Shown here in pieces: positions 35,720 to 47,187 of a stretch of 64,000 nt of DNA (within the stretch, counting starts at the first letter, position 1; each line of letters starts with the position of its first letter). This DNA is from CAWIMX01 sp963837345 (GTDB lineage: Bacteria; Acidobacteriota; Vicinamibacteria; Vicinamibacterales; CAVVIG01). Both the position numbers and the translations under genes were made by a program. Location: assembly GCA_963837345.1 (NCBI GenBank), contig CAWIMX010000001.1, positions 3,782,001 to 3,846,000 of the forward strand. Reading direction: 5' to 3'. The notes under the pieces were generated by a model. That model was given only the letters and a program-made list of their open reading frames with translations. It was not told the DNA's origin and did no database searches.

Positions 35720-36136
35720 GTGGACCCGGTCATCACTCATTCGCAGGACGAGACGGCCGCCGTCGCCCGGGGCCTCGCGGCCACACTGGCGCCCGACACC
35801 GTCGTGCTGCTCCACGGGGATCTCGGGGCCGGCAAGACCGCGTTCGTACGCGGCCTCGCCGAAGGGTTGGGGGCCGACCCCGCCGATGTCAGCAGCCCGA
35901 CGTTCACCCTGATCCAGCAGTACACTGGCGGGCGGCTTCCACTCGTTCACGTGGACCTCTATCGTCTCGACGATCCGCGCGAGGTGGAGGATCTCGGCAT
36001 GGAGGAGCTCGGCGCGGGCGGAGTATTGGCGGTCGAATGGGCGGAAAAGCTTCAAGGTCCCCCCCCCGGCGCGATCTACGTGCGCCTGGCCATTCGAACC
36101 GGGGATGAGCGGCTGATTGAAATTGTCGGCGATTGA
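35720..36136 (+). CDS. tsaE: tRNA threonylcarbamoyladenosine biosynthesis ATPase
   Basis: A 138-residue ATPase that works with TsaB and TsaD to make t6A at position 37 of ANN-decoding tRNAs. The P-loop is GDLGAGKTAFVRG, followed by the switch-like SSPTFTLIQQY, HVDLYRLDDP and VEWAEKL. Length is normal. The start is GTG 35720, 4 bp after the nnr stop, so the genes are co-transcribed. TsaB and TsaD are not in the window. Confidence 0.94.
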   Translation: MDPVITHSQDETAAVARGLAATLAPDTVVLLHGDLGAGKTAFVRGLAEGLGADPADVSSPTFTLIQQYTGGRLPLVHVDLYRLDDPREVEDLGMEELGAGGVLAVEWAEKLQGPPPGAIYVRLAIRTGDERLIEIVGD

Positions 36137-36148
36137 GGAGAGCGGCAC

Positions 36149-36403
36149 GTGACGCGCATCATGCTCGGTCTCGCCGTCGTCGTGACATGGCTCGGCGGTT
36201 CGGTGGTCGTCTCTGCCCACCATCCCTTTTCCGCGATCTACACCGTGGACCAGGTCTACAACCTGCTCGACGCCGCGGTCAGCGACATCGACTACTACTT
36301 CGCGTCGCGCCTGCCGGGCGAGCCGCTGGAGGGCGTGAACGACATCCACTTCCATCCGGCGGTCCCGCGTACCGCGCGGCTCAGCGTCATCGTCGGCTTC
36401 TGA
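36149..36403 (+). CDS. small exported protein of unknown function
   Basis: An 84-residue protein with an N-terminal signal peptide (MLGLAVVVTWLGGSVVVSA), then AHHPFSAIYTVDQ. The His-His-x-Phe-Ser opening recalls DUF6152-type exported proteins, but the rest (YNLLDAAVSDIDYYFASR, INDIHFHPAVPR-like end) does not follow that family closely and is shorter. The start is GTG 36149; an internal ATG at 36161 gives a shorter signal. It is 12 bp after tsaE and probably shares its transcript. No function can be assigned. Confidence 0.62.
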   Translation: MTRIMLGLAVVVTWLGGSVVVSAHHPFSAIYTVDQVYNLLDAAVSDIDYYFASRLPGEPLEGVNDIHFHPAVPRTARLSVIVGF

Positions 36404-36429
36404 GAGGTACGCGAGGCTCGCGCCCGCGG

Positions 36430-37967
36430 TCATTCCGATCGGTAATTCGGCGCTTCCTTGGTGATGGCGACGTCGTGGACGTGGCTCTCGCGCACGCCGG
36501 CGGCCGTGATGCGGATGAGTTTGGCCTTCTGTTGCAGTTCGCCAATGCACGCGGATCCGGTGTAGCCCATTCCGGCTCGCAACCCTCCAACGAGCTGGTG
36601 AATCATGGCCGCCACGCTGCCCTTGTGCGCGACCCGGCCTTCGATGCCTTCGGGCACCAGCTTGTCGGACCCGCCGGTGCTTTCCAGGTCGAACTCGTCC
36701 TGGAAGTAGCGGTCGCGGCTGCCGCGCCGCATGGCCCCAATCGACCCCATGCCCCGGTATTCCTTGAAGCTTCGACCCTGGTACAGGATCAGCTCCCCGG
36801 GGCTCTCGTCCGTGCCGGCAAAGAGGTTGCCGATCATCGTGGTGCTGGCGCCGACAGCGAGCGCCTTCGTGATGTCGCCGGAGAAACGGATGCCGCCGTC
36901 TGCGATCACCGGCACGTCGTGGCGCGCCGCGGCGCGCGCGCAGGCGAGTATCGACGTGATCATCGGCACGCCGATGCCCGCGACCACGCGCGTCGTGCAG
37001 ATGGACCCCGCTCCGATGCCGACCTTGACCGCGTCGACGCCCTGATCGATGAGCGCGCCGGTCGCTTCAGCCGTCGCGACGTTCCCGGCGACGAGCTGCA
37101 CGTCGGGAAAGGCCGCCCGCACGCGAGCGACCGTGTCGAGAACCCCTTGTGAATGGCCGTGGGCGGTATCGATGACCAGGAGGTCCACGTGCGCGGCCAC
37201 GAGCGCCTCGGCCCGCTCCATCGTGTCGCGCGCGATGCCGATGGCGGCGCCGCACCGCAGGCGGCCGAGCGAATCCTTCGACGCGTTCGGATACTTGACG
37301 GCCTTCTGAATGTCCTTGACCGTGATGAGGCCCTTCAGGCGGAACGCCTTGTCGACGACCAGCAGCTTCTCGACCTTGTGGGCATGCAGGATCTCGCGGG
37401 CCGCATCGAGCGTCGTGCCCACCGGCACGGTGATCAGGTGCTCGCGCGTCATGACATCCCCGATCGCGCGGTGCACGTTGGTTTCGAAGCGCAGGTCGCG
37501 GTTCGTGAGAATGCCGACCAGCGTGCCTTCCTTGTCGCCGTCGTCGGTGATCGGCACGCCCGAGATGCGGTACTTCTCCATCAACTCGAGCGCTTCATAG
37601 ATCCGATGAGTCGGGGAGAGCGTGATCGGGTTCACGATCATGCCGCTCTCGGAGCGCTTGACGCGATCGACTTCCGACGCCTGCTCCTCGATCGACAGGT
37701 TCTTGTGGATCACGCCGAGTCCGCCCTGCTGGGCCATCGCGATCGCCAGACGGGACTCGGTGACGGTGTCCATCGCGGCGCTGACGATCGGCACGTTCAG
37801 CCGGATGGCCTTCGTGAGGCGCGTGCTGACGTCCACGTGCGTCGGCAGCACCGTCGAATGCTGTGGCACGAGCAGCACGTCGTCGAAGGTGAGGGCGGTG
37901 GGCCAGACCTCGTCAACGGTGGAACCCGGGGCGCTCAGTTCCTTGGCATCGAGGGCGGTCGTGTCCT

Positions 37968-37971
<4 letters not shown>
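36430..37971 (-). CDS. guaB: IMP dehydrogenase
   Basis: Oxidises IMP to XMP with NAD+, the first committed step of GMP synthesis. The 513-residue protein has the TIM barrel (LTFDDVLLVPQHS, SAAMDTVTESRLAIAMAQQGGLGVIH) interrupted by two CBS domains (about residues 110-230), the catalytic cysteine in GAGSICTTR, then IADGGIRFSGD and the flap GSRDRYFQ. All key residues appear present. Its ATG overlaps the secA stop (ATGA at 37971-37968), so GuaB is probably translated by coupling to SecA. It is convergent with the tsaE operon, 27 bp apart. Confidence 0.97.
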
Positions 37972-40925
<2,954 letters not shown>

Positions 40926-41004
40926 CTAGGAGGCGCCGACGAGGGCGTGAATATCCCTCGATTGTAGCACCTGACGCGCGGCGCCCGGCGGATCGGCGTC
41001 GACG

Positions 41005-41925
41005 CTAGTTGGCCCGAAGTGTCGGCTGGGTGAGGATCTGGAGCGGGTTGATCGGCCGGCCGTTGGCGAGGATCTCGTAGTGCACGTGGGTCCCGGTCGC
41101 CCGGCCCGTCGCCCCGACATACCCGATCACGTCGCCGCGCGTCACCTGGTCGCCCACCTTCACATTGAACTTGCTCAGGTGGCCGTAGCGGGTGGACAGC
41201 CCGAATCCGTGCCGGAGGATGACCAGATTGCCGTAGTCGCCGGTGTAGGACGCGGTCTCCACGGTGCCGTCGGCCGTCGCGAACACCGGCTGGCCCTTTT
41301 CCGTCGAGATGTCGAGTCCTTCGTGAAATCCGGGTTCGTGCGTAAAGGGATCCGAGCGGCCCCCGAACGTGCCGGTGAGCCAGCCGTGCGCGGGCCAGAT
41401 CGACGGCGTCGCCGCCGCCAGCGCTTCGCGTCGTTCGACGTCGCGGCGCACGAGGCTCAGCCGGCCCTCGAGCGCATGGAGGAGATCACGCAGCACGCCG
41501 AACGTGTCTTCGGGTGTCGAGAGCGCGGCGGGCACCGGAGCGATCGTGCGGACGATCGTCGCCGTCCCGCCCGCGGCGCGCGCCTTCACGACGGCCGGGA
41601 GCTTCTGCATGGCGCGCACTTGCGCCGGATCGAGCGTCGCCCGCTGGCCGAGCTCGTTGATCACCCCCTCGAGCGATTGAATCTGCGTGGTCAGCTCTCC
41701 GGTCGCGGCCCGATAGCTGCCGTTCTCGACCTCGAGCATGTCCTGGGTGGCACGAAGCTGTGCGATTTGGTCCTGCGCGCTCCATTTCAGACCCAGCCCG
41801 ACGAGCACGGGAATCATCAATGCCACCGCCACGACGGCGAGCGTCGGTCGAAGGTGGACCGTCACGCGACGGACCAATCCGTTCGATCGATCAGCGATCA
41901 GAATTGTGTAGCGTCGTGCGCGCAT
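41005..41925 (-). CDS. M23-family (LytM) peptidase-domain protein
   Basis: A 306-residue membrane-anchored periplasmic protein. A basic N-terminus is followed by a membrane span (TLAVVAVALMIPVLVGLGL), a coiled coil at about residues 52-95, a linker, and a LytM domain. The zinc ligands are visible: HEGLDIS (first His and Asp) and THVHYEI (HxH). Active members cleave peptidoglycan cross-links; inactive ones activate amidases. Ligands look intact, so endopeptidase activity is likely. The ATG at 41925 faces a 237-bp divergent region shared with the PQQ enzyme. Confidence 0.9.
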   Translation of the reverse strand: MRARRYTILIADRSNGLVRRVTVHLRPTLAVVAVALMIPVLVGLGLKWSAQDQIAQLRATQDMLEVENGSYRAATGELTTQIQSLEGVINELGQRATLDPAQVRAMQKLPAVVKARAAGGTATIVRTIAPVPAALSTPEDTFGVLRDLLHALEGRLSLVRRDVERREALAAATPSIWPAHGWLTGTFGGRSDPFTHEPGFHEGLDISTEKGQPVFATADGTVETASYTGDYGNLVILRHGFGLSTRYGHLSKFNVKVGDQVTRGDVIGYVGATGRATGTHVHYEILANGRPINPLQILTQPTLRAN

Positions 41926-42161
41926 GCAATCGTCTGGACCGCTCGAACGGACGACACCGCCTGAGCCCGCGTCAAGCGTTAACCGGCGAACTCGCGAGGA
42001 GATGAGGGTGAACCGCCGAGAAGTTCAGGAACTGTAACATAGGCTCGCGCACCGCCGAACACGTTTGTACGCGCGGCGAACACAAGACGAAAATGCGTGC
42101 ACGTGCGGTAAGATGCCACGCGATGCGGCGAGTCGCCGCCCCAGGCAGGAGTGAGCAGTCC

Positions 42162-43796
42162 ATGCAGCCTCTTTCGTCCGCGCAGTCGATGCTGAAACGC
42201 GCCCTTGCGGGTGGGGCCGCGCTGATCCTGATCGCCGCCGCAGGTCTGCACGCCCAGCAGATCAGCGGGGACGATCTGATGAACGGTCTGAAAGACCCGG
42301 CTCGATGGCTCCTCTACTCGGGCGACTATTCGGGTCGGCGACACAGTCCGCTCACCGCGATCACGCCCGCCAACGCGGCATCGCTCCGGCCCGAGTGGAC
42401 GTTCCAGACCAGCGCCATCGGCAAGTTCGAGGCGACGCCGATCGTGATCGACGGCACCTTGTACGCCACGGGCCCTCTCAACCATGCGTGGGCCATCGAC
42501 GGCGCAACGGGCAAGCAGCTGTGGCATTACCAGCGGCGCCTCCCCGAGGGGCTGAAAGTCTGCTGTGGTCTCGTGAACCGCGGGTTCGCCGTGCTCGGCG
42601 ACCGTCTGTTCATGGCGACGCTCGATGCGCATCTCGTCGCGCTCAGCATGAAGGACGGGTCCGTGCTGTGGGACGTCCAGATGGCCGACTTCAATCTCGG
42701 CTACGCGGCCACGGCCGCCCCGCTCGTCGTGAAGGGACGTCTCATCGTCGGCATCGCCGGAGGGGAGTATGCCAATCGCGGGTTCGTGGACGCCTACAAT
42801 CCGGCCGACGGGCGGCGGGTGTGGCGGTTCTGGACGGTCCCGGGCCCCGGCGAGCCAGGCAGCGAGACCTGGCCGGCCGACGTGCTCGAGCGCGGCGGCG
42901 CGCCCACGTGGGTCACCGGCACCTACGACCCCGAGTTGAACACGCTCTACTGGGGCACCGGCAACCCGAATCCGGACTGGGACGGCGAGAACCGGCCCGG
43001 CGACAATTTGTATGCCGCGTCGCTCGTGGCGCTGGATCCCGACACGGGCGCACTCAAGTGGCATTTCCAGTTCACGCCGCACGACACGCATGACTGGGAT
43101 TCCAACCAGATACCGGTGCTCGCCGATGTCACGATCGATGGGCAGCCGCGCAAGGTCGTGATGCAGGCGAATCGAAACGGGTACTTGTACGTGCTGGACC
43201 GCACGAACGGAACATTCATCGCCGCACACGCCTTCGTGAACACGAACTGGGCGTCGGGCTTCACAGCCGACGGACGTCCCAACGTCGTGCCGGGGCACGA
43301 CCCCACGCCCGAAGGCACGGTGACGTGCCCCGACTGGTACGGGGGCACGAATTTCAATTCGCCATCCTTCGATCCGACGCGCGGCCTGTTCTATGTCTCG
43401 GCGCGCGAGACCTGTGCGCGGTTCATTCAGCGACCGACGCCCGACGCCAAGGTGGGCGACCGTACGATGGGCGGCACCGTGGCGCCGGTCCGCGAACCCG
43501 CGAGCTGGGGGGCGCTTCGCGCGATCGATCCGCTGACGGGGGAGCGCAAGTGGGAAGTGAAGTATGCCGCAGCCGGCTGGGCCGGCGTGCTCTCCACGGC
43601 GAGCGGCGTGGTCTTCAGCGCCGACGATGACGGGACCTTTCTGGCGGTGGACGGCGCGACCGGCCGTGTCCTGTACCGGTACAACACGGGCGCGCCGATC
43701 TACGCACCACCGACCACGTACCAGATCAACGGGCGCCAGTACGTGGCGATTGGATCGGGCATGACGTTCACGGCATTCGCGCTGCCGCAAGGGTAG
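42162..43796 (+). CDS. PQQ-dependent dehydrogenase (quinoprotein)
   Basis: A periplasmic beta-propeller enzyme oxidising an alcohol or sugar and passing electrons to the respiratory chain. The 544-residue protein has a signal peptide ending LHAQ, repeated propeller Trp-docking motifs (AIDGATGKQLWHY, LDPDTGALKWHFQ, IDPLTGERKWEV), the vicinal cysteine pair Cys134-Cys135 that forms the disulfide under PQQ, and catalytic-type Asp in HDTHDWDSNQ. No cytochrome c domain (CxxCH) is fused. The start is ATG 42162 with AGGAG 10 nt upstream. MxaF-, XoxF- and PedE-like alternatives cannot be separated; substrate is unknown. Confidence 0.9.
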   Translation: MQPLSSAQSMLKRALAGGAALILIAAAGLHAQQISGDDLMNGLKDPARWLLYSGDYSGRRHSPLTAITPANAASLRPEWTFQTSAIGKFEATPIVIDGTLYATGPLNHAWAIDGATGKQLWHYQRRLPEGLKVCCGLVNRGFAVLGDRLFMATLDAHLVALSMKDGSVLWDVQMADFNLGYAATAAPLVVKGRLIVGIAGGEYANRGFVDAYNPADGRRVWRFWTVPGPGEPGSETWPADVLERGGAPTWVTGTYDPELNTLYWGTGNPNPDWDGENRPGDNLYAASLVALDPDTGALKWHFQFTPHDTHDWDSNQIPVLADVTIDGQPRKVVMQANRNGYLYVLDRTNGTFIAAHAFVNTNWASGFTADGRPNVVPGHDPTPEGTVTCPDWYGGTNFNSPSFDPTRGLFYVSARETCARFIQRPTPDAKVGDRTMGGTVAPVREPASWGALRAIDPLTGERKWEVKYAAAGWAGVLSTASGVVFSADDDGTFLAVDGATGRVLYRYNTGAPIYAPPTTYQINGRQYVAIGSGMTFTAFALPQG

Positions 43797-43824
43797 AACG
43801 GCGTTCGAGGGCCGGCCGACGAGG

Positions 43825-45126
43825 ATGACCATGCGTATGCTTGCCGCCGCATCCGCGGCGATTGTGATCGCGGCCTGGCTCGCGCCGACCCAGGTCGCCA
43901 CGATGGGCAAGCCGGGCGTGAATCCGGTGCAGTGTCCCGGCCAGGCCTGGCAGTCGAACGATCCGGCGTTCGAGGCCCTCCCTGGAGCCACGGCGTTCTC
44001 CGGCCGGTACGACGGCGGCCTGTATCGCATCGAGATCCCGGAGAACTGGAACGGGGATCTCGTGCTCTACGCCCATGGCTATCGGGCCGCCGGGGCGGGC
44101 AACGGCGCCGTCCTCAGCGTCGGCAATGCGCCCATCCGCGAGCACCTGGTCGACGAAGGCTATGCGTGGGCGGCGTCGAGCTATCGCTGCAACGGCTACG
44201 TGCCCGGGCAGGGGCTCGAAGACACCGTCGCGCTGATCGATCTGTTCACGAAGGCCAACGGGGCGCGTGCGCCCAACCGCATCTACCTCACGGGCACGTC
44301 GATGGGCGGACACGTGACCCTCCTCGGCATGCAGGAGTACCCGACGCGCTTCGCCGCGGGGCTGGCGATGTGTCCCGCGGGCCCCGCGCTCTTCGACTAC
44401 TTCGCCGCGGTGGGCGGCGCGGCCGAAGTCATCACCGGCGTGCAGTTCACTCGGACGGGCATGCGCGACGAACTCGCGAAGATGACGGAGGTGCTGGGCC
44501 GGCCTCCTGACTACACCGAAAAAGGCCGCCAGCTCGCGAGCGTGGAGATCCAGATCAGCGGCGGAACGCGGCCCTTCGCGATGGAGGGGCTGGAGTCGCG
44601 GTTCCTCGGCAACATCAGCGGCACGGCGATCGCCGGCGGCACGTCACCGGCCGATCGCGCCGTCGACACCACCGGCTTCCGGTACGCGATAGCGCCGGGC
44701 CTGGGCATTTCGGCGGCCACGCTCAACGAACGGGCGCGGCGGAAGTCGGGCGACCCTGAGATTCGAGCCGCCACCGGACCGTACGAAGAGCTTGTTCCGT
44801 TCGACGGTCAGATCGCGCGGCCGCTCATCACCATGCACGGCACCGGCGACCTTTTCGTGCCGATCTTTCTCGAACGAACGCTCAAGACCGCCGTACATGC
44901 GGCGGGGCACGACGACCTGCTCGTGCAGCGAATCTACCGAATCGCGGGTCACTGCCGCTTCAGCGACCAGGAAATGATGCAGTCGTTCGACGACCTCGTG
45001 GCGTGGGCGACGACAGGCACCCGTCCCAAGGGGGACGATGTGTCGGCGGATCTGGCGAACGCCGGAATGGCCTTCACCAACCCGCTGCGCGACGGCGACC
45101 CGGGCACGACGCACGTGTCTCGATGA
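43825..45126 (+). CDS. secreted alpha/beta hydrolase
   Basis: A 433-residue exported protein with a signal peptide (residues 5-25). The alpha/beta-hydrolase core is visible: LVLYAHGYR oxyanion segment, nucleophile Ser159 in TGTSMGGH, acid Asp in HGTGDLFVP and His in IAGHCRFS. Two cysteines (CPGQAW and SYRCNG) may form a disulfide. The enzyme probably hydrolyses an ester in the periplasm or outside, but I cannot name a substrate. It lies 28 bp after the PQQ dehydrogenase, so joint transcription is possible. Membership of a specific family needs a profile search. Confidence 0.82.
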   Translation: MTMRMLAAASAAIVIAAWLAPTQVATMGKPGVNPVQCPGQAWQSNDPAFEALPGATAFSGRYDGGLYRIEIPENWNGDLVLYAHGYRAAGAGNGAVLSVGNAPIREHLVDEGYAWAASSYRCNGYVPGQGLEDTVALIDLFTKANGARAPNRIYLTGTSMGGHVTLLGMQEYPTRFAAGLAMCPAGPALFDYFAAVGGAAEVITGVQFTRTGMRDELAKMTEVLGRPPDYTEKGRQLASVEIQISGGTRPFAMEGLESRFLGNISGTAIAGGTSPADRAVDTTGFRYAIAPGLGISAATLNERARRKSGDPEIRAATGPYEELVPFDGQIARPLITMHGTGDLFVPIFLERTLKTAVHAAGHDDLLVQRIYRIAGHCRFSDQEMMQSFDDLVAWATTGTRPKGDDVSADLANAGMAFTNPLRDGDPGTTHVSR

Positions 45127-45138
45127 CGCGAGGCCGGG

Positions 45139-45399
45139 CTAGGGCCGGCGCCGCCAGCGGCGAACGGCGATCCACGCCGCCACGCACAACGCGCCGCCGA
45201 CCATCGTCGCCAATCCGATCCTGACCCGGAGCAGCGCGCCTGGATCGGGCGCCACCGAATCGACGCTCGGCCGCAAGGCGAGCATGAGACTCACCATGAC
45301 AGCCGCGGCGATGAAGGGGAGCGTCAGCAACACGAGCACCCACCGGCGCTTTCGTGGTTCATCGGGCGGCACCCCGGCATTATCCCCGAACCGCCTCAT
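45139..45399 (-). CDS. small two-span membrane protein
   Basis: An 86-residue hypothetical protein. The N-terminus is charged (PPDEPRKRRW), then two hydrophobic segments (VLVLLTLPFIAAAVMVSLML and GLATMVGGALCVAAWIAV) joined by a short polar loop, ending RRWRRRP. By charge, both ends would be cytoplasmic. It lies 16 bp downstream of comM on the same strand, so it is probably in that transcript. No family recognised. Confidence 0.65.
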   Translation of the reverse strand: MRRFGDNAGVPPDEPRKRRWVLVLLTLPFIAAAVMVSLMLALRPSVDSVAPDPGALLRVRIGLATMVGGALCVAAWIAVRRWRRRP

Positions 45400-45415
45400 C
45401 CCGACCGTCGCAGGC

Positions 45416-46927
45416 TCAGGGCATCCTGAACTGCAGGGCTTCGGCGATGTGATCGGCGGCTATCGCGTCGGCGCCCGACAGGTCGGCAATCGTTCGCGCG
45501 ACCTTCAGGACGCGGTCGTAGCCTCGCGCGCTCAGCTGCATCCGCTCGACGGCCGTGGCCAGGAGCCGGGCGCCCCCGCGATCGGGCCGTGCCAGGCGCG
45601 CCATCAGCGACGGCGTCAACTCCGCGTTCGTCCGGATCCCGGCGTCGGCCTGTCGGGCCCGCTGGCGCTCTCGCGCAGCGACCACTCGAGCCCGCACGGG
45701 GCAGGAGGGCTCCCCGCCGCCCGACTCCGCGATCGCGTCGGGCGGCAGCGCGGGCACTTCGACCGTGAGATCGATGCGATCCCGGAGCGGTCCAGACAAG
45801 CGGCTGCGGTAGCGAACGACTTGCAGCGGAGTGCACCGGCATTCGCGGACCTCGTCGCCGAGATAGCCGCAGGGGCACGGGTTCATCGCACCGACCAGCA
45901 TGAAGCGTGCGGGGAAGACGGCCGTCCGCGCGGCGCGCGCGATCGTCACGCGGCCTTCCTCGAGCGGTTGTCGCAGCACTTCCAGAACACGCCGATTGAA
46001 TTCGAGCATCTCGTCGAGGAACAACACGCCCTGGTGGGCGAGGGAGACCTCGCCCGGCCGCGGCTGCGACCCGCCGCCGATGAGCGCAATGTCGGAGATC
46101 GTGTGGTGGGGGGCGCGGAAGGGCCGTCGGCCCAGAAGGCCCGCGCCCGCCGGCAGCAGCCCCGCCACCGAATGGACCGAGGTGGCCTCGAGCGCCTCGT
46201 CGAACGTCATTGCGGGAAGGAGGCCGGGCATCCGGCGCGCCATCATGGTCTTGCCCGCGCCGGGCGGCCCGACGAGCAGCAGATTGTGGCCGCCGGCTGC
46301 GGCCACTTCGAGCGCCCGTCGCGCCAGAAGCTGTCCTCGCACGTCGGATAGATCGGCCAGTGAGTCGGTATCGGGCGACGCCTGGGCCCACGCGGACGGC
46401 CGGCCTCGAAAGGCCCCCGGATCGTTCAACGCCCGTACGGCGTCGGCGAGCGACGCCACAGGCACGACCGAGAGGCCGTTGACGACGGCGGCTTCGCCGG
46501 CGTTGGCGGCCGGCAGCAGCAGGCCCTCCAGCCCCTCCTTGCGAGCCGCCGCAGCAATGGGCAGCACCCCGCGCGTCGCGTGGATCGAGCCGTCGAGCGA
46601 CAGCTCGCCGAGCAGGACCAGCTCGGCGACCTCCCGCCGCTCGACCACGCCCTGCGCGGCGAGGATGCCGAGCGCGATCGGAAGGTCGAACGACGCGCCG
46701 GCCTTCCGAACGTCAGCGGGCGCGAGGTTCACGGTGATGCGGTGCGGCGGGAACTGGTAGCCGGAGTTGCGGATGGCGCTCCGCACCCGGTCGCGGCTCT
46801 CGCGGACGCTCGCGTCGGGCAACCCCACCATGGTGAACGACGGAAAGCCGTAGGAGACGTCGACCTCGACGTGGACAGGCTGGGCATCCACGCCGAACAC
46901 GGCGGCCGTCCGCAGGCAAGCGAGCAT
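45416..46927 (-). CDS. comM: YifB/ComM family Mg-chelatase-like AAA+ ATPase
   Basis: A 503-residue protein with an N-terminal Lon-like domain (PSFTMVGLPDASVRESRDRV, DLPIALGILAAQGV), an AAA+ domain with Walker A VGPPGAGKTMMARR and Walker B LFLDEMLEFN, and a zinc-type cluster in NPCPCGY...CRCT. ComM in Gammaproteobacteria is a hexameric helicase that promotes branch migration during natural transformation. The start at 46927 (MLACLRTAAVFGVD) matches the family; longer frames exist upstream. Together with the ComEA-like protein and type IV pilus genes, this hints at natural competence, though the three loci are not adjacent. Confidence 0.92.
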   Translation of the reverse strand: MLACLRTAAVFGVDAQPVHVEVDVSYGFPSFTMVGLPDASVRESRDRVRSAIRNSGYQFPPHRITVNLAPADVRKAGASFDLPIALGILAAQGVVERREVAELVLLGELSLDGSIHATRGVLPIAAAARKEGLEGLLLPAANAGEAAVVNGLSVVPVASLADAVRALNDPGAFRGRPSAWAQASPDTDSLADLSDVRGQLLARRALEVAAAGGHNLLLVGPPGAGKTMMARRMPGLLPAMTFDEALEATSVHSVAGLLPAGAGLLGRRPFRAPHHTISDIALIGGGSQPRPGEVSLAHQGVLFLDEMLEFNRRVLEVLRQPLEEGRVTIARAARTAVFPARFMLVGAMNPCPCGYLGDEVRECRCTPLQVVRYRSRLSGPLRDRIDLTVEVPALPPDAIAESGGGEPSCPVRARVVAARERQRARQADAGIRTNAELTPSLMARLARPDRGGARLLATAVERMQLSARGYDRVLKVARTIADLSGADAIAADHIAEALQFRMP

Positions 46928-47187
46928 TGGCCCGCTCCCGCTGCAAGTCGGGAGCCTGGCCCCGGCGCGCCAAACACAACGGAAACGTGAACGCGGTCGC
47001 CCACGCGGGGCAGTTTCTGCCGCGGGCGCCCGGGTGACGGCGGGCAACGGCTGGACCCTCGACCATTCGAGGCCGATACACGCAGTGAAGTTTCAGCTGC
47101 CGGCTGTCGCCTCCCGACAGGGCGGCCCCCGGTGATCCACCGGAACCAATTGAGACGAGGCTACTTGCTGGCCTTTGTGGAGCGGTC